From NCBI RefSeq assembly GCF_900142985.1, contig NZ_LT670849.1, positions 2,852,001 through 2,916,000 of the forward strand: a stretch of DNA of 64,000 nt, read 5' to 3'. Under the pieces are notes generated by a model. That model was not told the DNA's origin and did no database searches. It worked only from the letters and a program-made list of their open reading frames with translations. Below are positions 27,621-35,923 of this stretch, piece after piece. Numbering within the stretch: the first letter of the stretch is position 1; every line of letters starts with the position of its first letter. A program made the translations under genes and the position numbers. The DNA comes from Bradyrhizobium erythrophlei (GTDB taxonomy: Bacteria > Pseudomonadota > Alphaproteobacteria > Rhizobiales > Xanthobacteraceae).

Positions 27621-28196
27621 ATGACCTCCATGGGAAACTTCACCGCCTTCATTGGACAGCGCCGCCTGGCCACAGGTCCGCTTGCCGATGTCAGCTTGGC
27701 GATCAGGAAATCGACGAAACCTGCCGGTCACCAGCCAATCCTCATTTTCGACGACACCAGCGGAAGATCCGTCGATATCGACCTGCGCGGAACGGACGAG
27801 GAAGTCCTTGCTCGATTCCCGTCTTCGACGCCGGCGACTGAGCCGCCTGCACCGGAGCCGCGGGGCCGGGGCCGGCCGAAACTCGGCGTCATCGCGCGCG
27901 AGGTGACGTTATTGCCCCGTCACTGGGACTGGCTTGCCAGCCAGCCCGGCGGGGCGTCGGTGGCTCTGCGAAAGCTGGTCGAGGAAGCCCGCCGCACCAA
28001 CGGCGATCGCGACCGTCATCGCGCCGCAAGGGACGCGGCCTATCATTTCATGTCGGCGATGGCCGGGAATTTCAACGGCTTCGAGGAAGCCTCGCGGGCC
28101 CTGTTCGCCGACGACCGCAGGCGATTCGGCGAACTGATCGCCGCCTGGCCCGACGATATTCGCGACCATATCATACGGCTAGTGGAGTGGATTTGA
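27621..28196 (+). CDS. DUF2239 family protein
   Basis: 191 residues. Of three closely spaced ATGs (27612, 27621, 27630), the second has GGGG at a suitable distance. Residues 1-60 hold the family N-terminus (TAFIGQRRLATGPLADV, ILIFDDTSGRSVDIDLRG). The centre has RGRGRPKLGVIAREVTLLPRHW, which recalls AT-hook or ribbon-helix DNA-binding segments, followed by a helical C-terminal half (RDAAYHFMSAMAGN, FEEASRALFADD). Function is unknown; DNA binding is inferred from the basic segment and the divergent operator. The last five codons (LVEWI) and the stop lie inside a dispersed repeat arm, so the natural C-terminus has probably been replaced. Confidence 0.82.
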   Translation: MTSMGNFTAFIGQRRLATGPLADVSLAIRKSTKPAGHQPILIFDDTSGRSVDIDLRGTDEEVLARFPSSTPATEPPAPEPRGRGRPKLGVIAREVTLLPRHWDWLASQPGGASVALRKLVEEARRTNGDRDRHRAARDAAYHFMSAMAGNFNGFEEASRALFADDRRRFGELIAAWPDDIRDHIIRLVEWI

Positions 28197-28257
28197 CATT
28201 CGCTGCGCACCTAGCCGCGAGTTCAGAAAGCGAATGTCAAATCCCAAACTCCACTAG
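28179..28257. repeat. CTAG-ended palindromic repeat, copy A
   Basis: The left arm CTAGTGGAGTGGATTTGACA (28179-28198) and on to TTCGC pairs with the right arm GCGAATGTCAAATCC...CTCCACTAG (28230-28257), with a few extra bases in the right arm. The loop is about 26 bases. The left arm covers the last codons and stop of the DUF2239 gene. The same arm types recur at 28271-28344, 41513-41584 and 53222-53291. Confidence 0.8.
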
Positions 28258-28270
28258 AAACATATATTTG

Positions 28271-28344
28271 CTAGTGGTCCTTTGATTCTAAGTTCGCTAA
28301 GTGCCTGCTGAGAAGGTATGCGAATGTTAGAATCGGACCACTAG
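28271..28344. repeat. CTAG-ended palindromic repeat, copy B
   Basis: CTAGTGGTCCTTTGATTCTA...TTCGC (28271-28297) pairs with GCGAATGTTAGAATCGG...CCACTAG (28320-28344). It lies 13 bases after copy A and carries the second arm type. The two copies together fill most of the 282 bases between DUF2239 and the next gene. Confidence 0.8.
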
Positions 28345-28478
28345 CCTTTGGTGATCGCGACCCGGCTTGACGGCCATTAGCCGTGATCAAAGTATGACGA
28401 TCGTCATTAGGCCTTGTGGACGCAACGCTCGCGTTGCGCCACAATGGCGGAACAAAATTAAATCCCCGGGAGGCCGTC

Positions 28479-29087
28479 ATGAGCGCTGTTGCTCCGCAAT
28501 TCATGTTCGATTTCGGCAGCCCCAACGCGTTCCTCAGCCATGAGGCCATTCCGGCGATCGAAAAGCGGATCGGGGCGAAGTTCGACTATGTGCCGGTCCT
28601 GCTCGGCGGCATTTTCAAGGCCACCAACAACAAGTCGCCCGCCGAGACGCTGGCGGGCATCAAGAACAAGCGCGAATTCCACGCGATCGAAACCGAGAGG
28701 TTCATCAAGCGCTTCGGGGTCAGACCCTACGCCTGGAACCCGTTTTTTCCGGTCAATACCCTAAACCTGATGCGCGCGGCGGTCGCAGCACAGATGGAGG
28801 GCGTGTTGGCAAAATATGTCGACGCCGCCTTTCACCACATGTGGGTCGAGCCGAAGAAAATGGACGATCCGGAAATTGCGCTGGCTGCGCTAGCGTCGTC
28901 GGGGCTCGATGCAAAGCGGCTGCTGGCACGCGCGGGCGAGGCCGATGTGAAGGCGAAGCTGATCGAAAATACGCAAAATGCGGTCGAACGTGGCGCATTC
29001 GGTTCGCCGACGTTTTTCGTCGGCAACGAGATGTTCTTCGGCAAGGAGCAGTTGCGCGACGTCGAGGACCTGATGTTGGGGAAGTAG
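28479..29087 (+). CDS. 2-hydroxychromene-2-carboxylate isomerase-like DsbA-fold protein
   Basis: 202 residues from the ATG at 28479 with GGGAGG upstream. Thioredoxin/DsbA fold without Cys-x-x-Cys: the N-terminal motif FMFDFGSPNAFLSHEA carries the Ser that binds glutathione in the kappa-class GST / HCCA isomerase family; the C-terminal part has GAFGSPTFFVGNEMFFGKEQL. The family uses glutathione to isomerise ring-cleavage products of naphthalene, but many members act on unknown substrates. It heads a three-gene run with an SDR protein (21 bases on) and a PanE-like protein. Confidence 0.85.
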   Translation: MSAVAPQFMFDFGSPNAFLSHEAIPAIEKRIGAKFDYVPVLLGGIFKATNNKSPAETLAGIKNKREFHAIETERFIKRFGVRPYAWNPFFPVNTLNLMRAAVAAQMEGVLAKYVDAAFHHMWVEPKKMDDPEIALAALASSGLDAKRLLARAGEADVKAKLIENTQNAVERGAFGSPTFFVGNEMFFGKEQLRDVEDLMLGK

Positions 29088-29108
29088 CAGCGAAACGGAG
29101 AGCGGCCA

Positions 29109-29846
29109 ATGCAAAAACGTGACGCCACGGTGGCCGTGATCGGCGCCGGCGACTATATCGGCGCCGAGATCGCCAAAAAATTTGCCGCAGAGGGATTTAC
29201 CGTCTTCGCCGGCCGGCGCGATGGCGCCAAGCTCGAGCCACTGGTGAAGGACATCGAGGCGGCGGGCGGATCGATCGTGGCGCGCGCGCTCGACGCGCGA
29301 AAAGAAGACGAAGTCGCCGCTTTCCTGAACGATGCCGACAAGCATGCGCCACTGGAAGTGACCATTTTCAATGTCGGCGCCAACGTCAATTTTCCGATCC
29401 TGGAGACCACCGACCGCGTGTTCCGCAAGGTGTGGGAGATGGCCTGCTGGGCCGGCTTCCTGGCCGGGCGCGAGTCGGCGCGGCTGATGCTGCCGCGCGG
29501 GAAAGGAAACATCTTCTTCACGGGCGCGACGGCTTCGCTGCGGGGCGGCTCGGGCTTTGCCGCCTTTGCCAGCGCCAAATTCGGACTTCGCGGCGTGGCG
29601 CAATCGATGGCGCGGGAGCTCGGACCGAAGAACATCCATGTCGCGCATCTGATCATCGATTCCGGCGTCGACACCGCCTGGGTACGCGAGCGGCGCGAGC
29701 AGCTCTGGGGCAAGGAAGCGCTCAACAATCCGGACTTGCTGATGCCGCCGGCGTCCGTCGCCGCCTCCTACTGGCAGCTCTATCAACAGCCGCGCAGCGC
29801 CTGGACGTTCGAGCTCGAGATTCGCCCGTTCGGCGAAAAGTGGTAA
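29109..29846 (+). CDS. SDR-family protein lacking the catalytic Tyr
   Basis: 245 residues. The Rossmann fold opens AVIGAGDYIGAEIA (glycine motif altered from TGxxxGIG) and has Arg-Arg after strand 2 (FAGRRDG), suggesting NADP. FFTGATASLRG gives the active-site Ser region. Where the family has Y-x-x-x-K, this protein reads FASAK, so the Lys is kept but the catalytic Tyr is Phe. It therefore may not be an ordinary oxidoreductase. Gap to the isomerase-like gene is 21 bases and the PanE-like gene follows after 64, so they are likely an operon. Confidence 0.85.
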   Translation: MQKRDATVAVIGAGDYIGAEIAKKFAAEGFTVFAGRRDGAKLEPLVKDIEAAGGSIVARALDARKEDEVAAFLNDADKHAPLEVTIFNVGANVNFPILETTDRVFRKVWEMACWAGFLAGRESARLMLPRGKGNIFFTGATASLRGGSGFAAFASAKFGLRGVAQSMARELGPKNIHVAHLIIDSGVDTAWVRERREQLWGKEALNNPDLLMPPASVAASYWQLYQQPRSAWTFELEIRPFGEKW

Positions 29847-29910
29847 GCAACTGGACGCATCAGGCGTCGTGCGCCTGGCATCACGCCCAATAACAAGAAG
29901 GAATCACATC

Positions 29911-30831
29911 ATGCGTATCCTGGTGGTCGGAGCCGGCGCAATCGGCGGATATTTCGGCGGCCGCCTGTTGCAGGCCGGCCGCGACGTGACGTTTCTGGTC
30001 CGCCCCAAGCGCGCATCCGAACTCGCCTCCGCCGGTCTGGTGATCAAGAGCCCGAATGGCGACGTGACACTGACATCGCCGCCGACGGTCCAAGCCGACA
30101 AACTCGACAAGACCTTCGACCTCGTCTTGTTGAGCTGCAAGGCGTTCGACCTCGAAGACGCGATCAAGTCGTTTGCGCCGGCGGTCGGACCGACGACTGC
30201 CATTCTTCCGTTGCTCAACGGCATGAAGCACCTGGACGTTCTGGAGCAGCACTTTGGCGCGAATGCGGTCCTTGGCGGGCAATGCGCGATTGCGGTCACG
30301 CTCAACGCGCAGCGCGAGATTGTCCAGCTCACGCCGATGCAGTCGCTCGGCTTCGGCGAGCGCGACGGCAAGATGTCAGACCGCGTACGCTCGATCGCCG
30401 ACGTCATGGCAGCCGGCAAATTCGGCGCCGCCGCGAGCACGCAAGTCATCCAGGACATGTGGGAGAAGTGGGTATTTCTTGCCTCGCTCGCTGCCTCGAC
30501 CAGCACGATGCGCGCTGCCGTTGGCCCTATTCTGGCGGCCCCGGGCGGCAGGGATTTCATCCTCGGCATTCTCGATGAATGCAGCGCTGTCGCTACGGCT
30601 GAAGGTCACGCGCCCGCCGGTCCATTCTCCGAACGCGCGAAGGGCATGTTGACCGCGGAAGGTTCGCAACTCACGGCCTCGATGTTCCGCGACATCAAGG
30701 CGGGTGCGAAGGTCGAGGCCGATCATGTGATCGGCGACCTGATTGCGCGCGGTGATGCGGCGAAAGTGCCGGTGCCGAGGCTGAAGATCGCCTACACGCA
30801 CCTGAAGGCGTATGAGAACGGGCGCGGCTAA
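29911..30831 (+). CDS. Ketopantoate reductase family protein
   Basis: 306 residues from the ATG at 29911 with AAGGA upstream. The N-terminal Rossmann domain begins RILVVGAGAIGGYFGGRL; KAFDLEDAI and LPLLNGMKHLD follow the family; the helical C-terminal ApbA/PanE domain holds the catalytic Lys in WEKWVFLASLAAST and ends TASMFRDIKAGAKVEADH. PanE makes pantoate with NADPH, but many paralogues reduce other 2-keto acids. With the SDR and HCCA-like neighbours, a catabolic role is as likely as pantothenate synthesis. No symbol is assigned for that reason. Confidence 0.85.
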   Translation: MRILVVGAGAIGGYFGGRLLQAGRDVTFLVRPKRASELASAGLVIKSPNGDVTLTSPPTVQADKLDKTFDLVLLSCKAFDLEDAIKSFAPAVGPTTAILPLLNGMKHLDVLEQHFGANAVLGGQCAIAVTLNAQREIVQLTPMQSLGFGERDGKMSDRVRSIADVMAAGKFGAAASTQVIQDMWEKWVFLASLAASTSTMRAAVGPILAAPGGRDFILGILDECSAVATAEGHAPAGPFSERAKGMLTAEGSQLTASMFRDIKAGAKVEADHVIGDLIARGDAAKVPVPRLKIAYTHLKAYENGRG

Positions 30832-30835
30832 ATTC

Positions 30836-30932
30836 CTCATGGTGAGGAAGCGCGCCAGCGCTGTCTCGAACCATGAGCACGAAACAATCTCATCCTTCGA
30901 GACGCGGCAAAAGGGCCGCTCCTCAGGATGAG
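30836..30932. repeat. Two-hairpin intergenic repeat, copy 2
   Basis: CTCATGGTGAGGA pairs with TCTCGAACCATGAG, and CTCATCCTTCGAGACGCGG pairs with CCGCTCCTCAGGATGAG. This is the same two-hairpin unit as at 12462-12546, inverted. It fills the space between the convergent PanE-like and cytochrome genes, where it could act as a bidirectional terminator. Confidence 0.75.
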
Positions 30933-30936
30933 GTTT

Positions 30937-31533
30937 TCAGAGATGCGCAAGGTAATGCGCGAGCGCGATGATCTCTTCCTCGCTTAGGGGATAGGCGACG
31001 TCGGCCATCGCCGCCATGCCGCCGCCGGATCGTACGCCGGATTTGTAGTCACGCAGCGCCTTGAGGAGATATTCCTCGCGCTGGCCCGCAATGCGCGCCA
31101 CTGCCTTGGTGCCCGCGAAGCTGTCGGTATGGCAGGAGGCGCAGCGCCGGCCGACGGCGGCCTGCGCGCCCTTTTGCGACAAATCGGGGTTGTCGTCCGG
31201 CGGCGCCTTCGGAGGCGTGAGCGAGGCAAAGTAGGCGCCGAGATTGCGAATATCCTCATTGTCGATCTGCTCGACGATGGGCTGCATCTGCTCGTTCTTG
31301 CGCGTGCCGGCGCGGAAGAACACCAGCTGCCACTGGATGAACTGGTCCGGCTGCCCCGCCAGTGAGGGAACGTTTTCCATTTGCGAGATGCCAACATCGC
31401 CGTGACAGGCTGCGCAGAGTTCGGCTTTTTTCTTGCCGGCCTCAAGGTCGGCAGCCAGCGACGTTACCGTCATTGCGACTGACGCAACCGCCGCGCAGAG
31501 GACATTTCGAAGGGATCGTCGGCGCAGCAGCAT
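30937..31533 (-). CDS. Dihaem c-type cytochrome
   Basis: 198 residues from the ATG at 31533; the frame is open further upstream but only inside the preceding gene. Signal peptide ending SLAA (about residue 28). Two haem-attachment sites are visible: CAACH (residues 40-44) and CASCH (131-135), each with a likely Met ligand downstream, so the protein is a c4-like tandem monohaem pair. It follows the sorbosone-dehydrogenase-like gene by 71 bases on the same strand and is its probable electron acceptor in the periplasm. Confidence 0.9.
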   Translation of the reverse strand: MLLRRRSLRNVLCAAVASVAMTVTSLAADLEAGKKKAELCAACHGDVGISQMENVPSLAGQPDQFIQWQLVFFRAGTRKNEQMQPIVEQIDNEDIRNLGAYFASLTPPKAPPDDNPDLSQKGAQAAVGRRCASCHTDSFAGTKAVARIAGQREEYLLKALRDYKSGVRSGGGMAAMADVAYPLSEEEIIALAHYLAHL

Positions 31534-31604
31534 GTTTCGTTCCACACGAAGACAAAGCCTGCGGCCGCCCGTCACCGGCGGTCGCAGGCTTCCTGGTTCG
31601 GGTC

Positions 31605-32864
31605 CTACTTCTGATAGCTGATGCGATAGATCGCGCCAGCCCAGTCGTCGGCCACGAGAATCGATCCGTCCTTGTCGAGGATGATGTCGTCGGGGCGGCC
31701 GAGATAGCCCTGGTCGCCTTCGATCCAGCCTGAGGCGAACACGGTTTCCTTGGCGTTCTTGCCATCCGGATCGACGTTGACGCGGACGATGCGTGCGCCC
31801 TGATACTTGTGCCGATTCCACGAACCGTGTTCGGCGATCAGGATCGCGTTCTTGTACTCAGCCGGAAATTGATCGCCGGTATAGAACTTCATGCCGAGCG
31901 GAGCCACGTGCGCACCGAGATTGAGAGCGGGCGGCGCAAACTCCGAACATTGGTGACCCATCGCGAATTTGTCATCGGGCGTGTCGCCCTGATGACAATA
32001 TGGATAGCCGAAATGCTCGCCGAGTTTTGAGATCATGTTGAGCTTGTCGCTCGGCATGTCGTCACTGATCCAGTCGCGCGCATTCTCGGTGAACCAGTAT
32101 TTTCCGCTGCGCGGATCGACGTCGCCGCCGACACTGTTGCGGACACCGAGCGCGACGATTTCCGCGTTGCCGGTCTTGGGGTCGACGCGGCGGATCTGCG
32201 AGACGCTGGTCGGCGGAATGCCGATGTTGAAGGGCGGTCCGAACGGAATGTAGAACCAGCCGTCCTTGTCGGCGGCGAGATATTTCCAGCCATGCGCCGC
32301 GTAGGACGGCATGTCGTCATAGACGACCTTGCCCTGGCCCAGATTGTCGAGATTGGCTTCGGCGTTGTCGTAGCGGATCAGCTTGTCGACCGCGATGACG
32401 TAGAGCGCGCCGTCGCGGAAGGCGAGGCCAGTGGGCATGTTCAGGCCTTTAAGGATGGTCTTGACCTCTTTTTTCCCGCCGGCGTCCTTGATGGCGTAGA
32501 CATTGCCGAGCCCGAACGAGCCGACGAACAGCGTGCCCTTGTCGCCCCAGGCCATTTGCCGCGCGGCGAGTACGCCCGAGGCATAGACCTCGATCTTGAA
32601 GCCTTCCGGCAGCTTGATCTTCTTGATCAGCGAGGCGAGTTCGGCGTCGGAAGCGCCGGTCGGCGGACCCGACGGCGGCGCCAGGCCTTTCTGTGCCTCG
32701 GTCTCATCGCCAAGGAACCAATCGTCCGGCGGATGGGTCCAGAATTCCTTTTTGCCGGATTCGTATTTCTTCAAAGGCTTGTCTTGCGCGGCAGCCGGAC
32801 CGGTCGCCCCAACGGCCAGGATGGTTGCGAACGCAAGAACGGATCGATGGAACGTCGATTTCAT
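31605..32864 (-). CDS. Exported PQQ-type sugar/sorbosone dehydrogenase-like protein
   Basis: 419 residues with a Sec signal peptide (cleavage after AAA, about residue 26). Residues 80-415 form the six-bladed propeller of the glucose/sorbosone dehydrogenase family: LPEGFKIEVYASGVLAARQMAW, LFVGSFGLGNVYAI, NMPTGLAFRDGALYVI, the Asn-rich turn ALGVRNSVGGDVDP, and FTENARDWISDDMP, then AEHGSWNRHKYQGARI. The Arg and His that bind PQQ in soluble glucose dehydrogenase have plausible equivalents, but PQQ binding is not proven. The next gene is a dihaem cytochrome c, making a periplasmic dehydrogenase-cytochrome pair. The substrate is unknown. Confidence 0.85.
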   Translation of the reverse strand: MKSTFHRSVLAFATILAVGATGPAAAQDKPLKKYESGKKEFWTHPPDDWFLGDETEAQKGLAPPSGPPTGASDAELASLIKKIKLPEGFKIEVYASGVLAARQMAWGDKGTLFVGSFGLGNVYAIKDAGGKKEVKTILKGLNMPTGLAFRDGALYVIAVDKLIRYDNAEANLDNLGQGKVVYDDMPSYAAHGWKYLAADKDGWFYIPFGPPFNIGIPPTSVSQIRRVDPKTGNAEIVALGVRNSVGGDVDPRSGKYWFTENARDWISDDMPSDKLNMISKLGEHFGYPYCHQGDTPDDKFAMGHQCSEFAPPALNLGAHVAPLGMKFYTGDQFPAEYKNAILIAEHGSWNRHKYQGARIVRVNVDPDGKNAKETVFASGWIEGDQGYLGRPDDIILDKDGSILVADDWAGAIYRISYQK

Positions 32865-33330
32865 CGCGTCTCTCCCTCAAGCAGCCGCGGGGCTGCGATG
32901 TTGTTGTTTGATGTGCCTTACGTGGGCGAATTCTTCGCGCGGCCAAAAAGCCTACCACATCATCGGACGGAGAGAAGCGAGCGGCATGTTCGCTTCAGGC
33001 GTGTATTCGAGAATATTTTTCGAGGCTCTGCCAAAAAGTAGCCAAAAAGTGGAAGGCGTGGCGCCATCACGGGTGCCGCGTACCCCACTCCCGCATCGTC
33101 CTGACGATGGGACCGCACGCGCGGCTCGATTGACTCCGAAATTATTTCGATAGTCATCGACCGGAGTTTGTCATGGGCGCGATCGAAAACCATGAGGCTT
33201 TTTACGCAGCGCTTTCGCTCACCATTCGACCGATACTGAAAGCTTCGCAACGCTCCAAGCGCGTGCCTGCAACGAAAATGGAGTCGGCCCTCATGGGCCG
33301 CTCCCATTTTTCCATTTCTCGGTGAGAAAC
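32865..33330. other. Intergenic region between dehydrogenase operon and tRNA-Gly
   Basis: 466 bases without a convincing gene. It contains an operator-like inverted repeat TGACT..GAAATTATTTC...AGTCA (33131-33156), a short direct repeat gccaaaaagt (about 33030-33050), and the hairpin at 33275-33311. A 50-codon frame at 33173-33325 with GGAG upstream exists but runs through that hairpin and is not accepted as a gene. Confidence 0.45.
33275..33311 (-). terminator. Rho-independent terminator after tRNA-Gly
   Basis: On the minus strand a stem ATGGGAGCGGCCC / GGGCCGACTCCAT with small internal mismatches closes on a 4-base loop and is followed by a run of T (33275-33278). On the plus strand it is likewise followed by five T. 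It lies 20 bases past the end of tRNA-Gly. Confidence 0.65.
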
Positions 33331-33405
<75 letters not shown>

Positions 33406-33775
33406 ATCCTTGGGATTGTCGCCTTAATGTCACCGGCGACCGCAGACCTATGCCAAATGCGGACTGCGAATGCAACAGCGGGCGCACGGCTTAAATTGGC
33501 GAAATCCTGAGAAATTGCAGACTTATGGTCAAAAGCGGCCAGAAATAATCGTCAATCCCATGCCACCTCGGCCGTAACGGCGGACGGGAGGCAGAAATTT
33601 GGTCGGAGGCTCGGACCCGCCCATGGCCGAGCGCTCCATCTCGGGCACCCCGGAACCAATTGAAATTTCGCATCGAACCGCCATTTGGGCATGAGAACAG
33701 CTGAACCACGAAGGCGGGCCGTGCTAGACAGGCCCCGCCAGCGCCAAATTTGACACACACTGAACGAGGATTGCC
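33406..33775. other. Intergenic region between tRNA-Gly and thioredoxin gene
   Basis: 370 bases holding the divergent promoters of tRNA-Gly and the thioredoxin-TPR gene. No supported gene, repeat or operator was found. The ribosome site GAGGA at 33766-33770 precedes the GTG start at 33776. Confidence 0.4.
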
Positions 33776-34690
33776 GTGACGATATTAGAGGGCAATGGAG
33801 CCGCGCCGCAGGCCGCGACCGACCTGATCAAGGAGACGACGACCCAGAGTTTCGTCAAGGACGTTATCGAGGAATCCAAACGGCAGCCGGTGCTGATCGA
33901 CTTTTGGGCGCCATGGTGCGGTCCCTGCCGCCAGCTCACTCCTATCCTTGAAAAGGTCGTCCGTGCCGGCAACGGCAAGGTCAAGCTCGTCAAGATGAAC
34001 ATCGACGAGCATCCTGCGATTCCCGGCCAGATGGGAATCCAGTCGATTCCGGCCGTGATCGCCTTCGTCAACGGCCAACCCGCCGACGGCTTCATGGGCG
34101 CGGTGCCCGAAAGCCAGGTGACGGCCTTCGTCAACAAACTGACGGCCGGCATGCCCGGCGAGCCGAACATTGCCGAAATCCTGAAAGAGGCCGAAACCCT
34201 GCTCGCCGAGGGCGACGCATCCAACGCCGCCTCGATCTATGCCGAGGTGCTTTCGGCAGACGCCACCAACATCGCGGCAATGGCGGGACTGGCGAAATGC
34301 TACGCCACCACCGGGGCGATCGATCAGGCCAAGAAGACGCTGGCGATGGTGCCTGAATCCAAACGCGGCGACGCCGCGGTGAAGGCCGTGCAGGCCGCGA
34401 TCGATCTGGCCGAACAGGCCAAATCGCTTGGGCCGATCGCCGAACTCGAACAGAAAGTCGCCGCAAATCCGCTTGATCATCAGGCGCGGTTTGATCTCGC
34501 GACCGCGCTCAACGCCGCCGGCAAGCGCACGGAGGCGACACAGCAACTGCTCGAAATCGTCAAGCGTGACCGTAAATGGAACGAGGACGGCGCGCGCAAG
34601 CAGCTGGTACAGTTCTTCGACGCGTGGGGCGCCACCGACGAAGCGACCGTCGAGGGACGAAAGCGGCTGTCGACGATCCTGTTTGCGTAG
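33776..34690 (+). CDS. Thioredoxin-TPR protein of the YbbN/CnoX type
   Basis: 304 residues from a GTG with GAGGA upstream. The N-terminal thioredoxin domain (about 20-130) has an intact FWAPWCGPC active site and the cis-Pro strand QSIPAVIAF. The C-terminal part (about 140-300) is a TPR array of helical pairs (AETLLAEGDASNAASIYAEVL, LAKCYATTGAIDQAK, ending with the TPR_20-like FDLATALNAAGKRTEATQQLLEIV). CnoX proteins combine chaperone holding with protection of substrate thiols and deliver clients to GroEL/DnaK. Here the CGPC site is kept, unlike in the E. coli protein. The Lon-domain gene follows 87 bases on. Confidence 0.9.
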   Translation: MTILEGNGAAPQAATDLIKETTTQSFVKDVIEESKRQPVLIDFWAPWCGPCRQLTPILEKVVRAGNGKVKLVKMNIDEHPAIPGQMGIQSIPAVIAFVNGQPADGFMGAVPESQVTAFVNKLTAGMPGEPNIAEILKEAETLLAEGDASNAASIYAEVLSADATNIAAMAGLAKCYATTGAIDQAKKTLAMVPESKRGDAAVKAVQAAIDLAEQAKSLGPIAELEQKVAANPLDHQARFDLATALNAAGKRTEATQQLLEIVKRDRKWNEDGARKQLVQFFDAWGATDEATVEGRKRLSTILFA

Positions 34691-34777
34691 TTGCAGGTAA
34701 CAAGCGGGCGTAACGCAAGGCCTTGGACGTGGGTCGCGAATAGCTGATCCCAGGCACGATATGGGCTGGTGACCGTA

Positions 34778-35452
34778 ATGCCGATCAATGCCGAATATCG
34801 CGGACCTTCAGACCTTCCCGAAATTATTCCGGTATTTCCGCTGCCCGGCGCATTGCTGCTGCCGCGCGGGCAGATGCCGCTCAATATTTTCGAGCCGCGC
34901 TATCTGGCGATGGTCGACGACGCGTTCCGCGACGGCCATCGGCTGATCGGGATGATCCAGCCCGACGTCTCGCATTCACCGGACGAAGCCCATCCGAAAC
35001 TGTTTCATGTCGGTTGCGTCGGGCGCATCACCCAGCTTGCCGAGTCCGGCGACGGCCGCTACGTCCTCGAACTCACCGGCATTGCCCGCTTCAAGATCGT
35101 CGAAGAGCCGAAGGTGCTGACCCAGTACCGGCAATGCAAGGTCGATTACTTTCCGTATATCGACGACTTTGCCGCTCGCAAAGGCGAGGAGGCCGTCGAT
35201 CGGGAGGCTCTCCTGAAAGCGCTGACGGAATTTCTCGACGCCAACAATCTCAAGGTCGACTGGGAGGGCATCGAAAACGCGCCCAACGAAGCGCTGGTCA
35301 ACGCGCTGGCGATGATGTCGCCTTACGGCCCGCCGGAGAAACAGGCGATGCTGGAAGCGCCCGATCTGAAGACGCGCGCCGAAATCCTCATCGCCGTGAC
35401 CGAGATGGATCTCGCCAAGAAGCGCACCAGCAACGATTCCGGACTGCAATAG
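34778..35452 (+). CDS. LON peptidase substrate-binding domain protein
   Basis: 224 residues from the ATG at 34778; a GTG three codons earlier is an alternative. The whole protein is the Lon N-terminal (PUA-like) domain: IIPVFPLPGALLLPRGQMPLNIFEPRYL, RLIGMIQP, GCVGRITQLAESGDGRYVLELTGIARF, followed by a helical tail (EALVNALAMMSPYGPPEKQAMLEA). There is no ATPase or protease part. Its role is unknown, perhaps delivery of protein substrates. Adjacency to the thioredoxin-TPR gene is common in alphaproteobacteria and suggests a shared protein-quality role. Confidence 0.9.
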   Translation: MPINAEYRGPSDLPEIIPVFPLPGALLLPRGQMPLNIFEPRYLAMVDDAFRDGHRLIGMIQPDVSHSPDEAHPKLFHVGCVGRITQLAESGDGRYVLELTGIARFKIVEEPKVLTQYRQCKVDYFPYIDDFAARKGEEAVDREALLKALTEFLDANNLKVDWEGIENAPNEALVNALAMMSPYGPPEKQAMLEAPDLKTRAEILIAVTEMDLAKKRTSNDSGLQ

Positions 35453-35461
35453 CGCTGCGGG

Positions 35462-35923
35462 CTAAGGCAGCTTGCGCCGGCCCAGGTAAATATGCAGCGG
35501 GAACAGCAGGGCCAATGAAAATCCGGCAGCGATGTGGATCCAGCTCATCCACGGCCGCAGCGTTTCCGATCCGAGATAATAGAGCCCGAAAGCGGTCCCG
35601 ATCAGGATCGCGTTGAACGTCGCCATCGTCGATCCGGATATGCGATTCTTCCGGCTCCGCCACGCGCGCATCAGGTGGACTGGAATGAGGGCCCCGAGCA
35701 GAAGCAGCGTCACCATTGCCGTGCCGCCATGCGCCATCAGGAGATAGGCGATGCTTTGCTGCCAGATCTCGTCGCTGGAGATATCCTTTTGCCAATCCGC
35801 AACGAGCCAGCCGGCCCCGGTGAGCAGCAGGACCGTAAAGGATGCGTAGATCGCGTATCGGAATGAAGAACTAAGCCGCAAGGTGTACTGCGTTTTGCCA
35901 ATCAGAGGAGATCTGGACCTCAC
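35462..35923 (-). CDS. Four-helix membrane protein with two His pairs (DUF4405/cytochrome b-like)
   Basis: 153 residues from a GTG at 35923 that overlaps the end of apbE by 53 bases; a TTG at 35881 would remove most of the overlap. Four hydrophobic helices at about 22-42, 56-84, 102-118 and 126-147. His65 and His83 lie at the two ends of helix 2, and His130 and His144 at the two ends of helix 4. This is the layout of a bis-haem b cytochrome that carries electrons across the membrane. Position as last gene of the porin-FMN_bind-apbE operon fits a role as electron donor to the flavoprotein. Haem content is inferred. Confidence 0.72.
   Translation of the reverse strand: MRSRSPLIGKTQYTLRLSSSFRYAIYASFTVLLLTGAGWLVADWQKDISSDEIWQQSIAYLLMAHGGTAMVTLLLLGALIPVHLMRAWRSRKNRISGSTMATFNAILIGTAFGLYYLGSETLRPWMSWIHIAAGFSLALLFPLHIYLGRRKLP

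Noticed and set aside
33173..33325. Possible 50-codon gene with GGAG upstream
   Set aside because: It passes through the terminator hairpin of tRNA-Gly and has no recognisable feature; chance frame is more likely.
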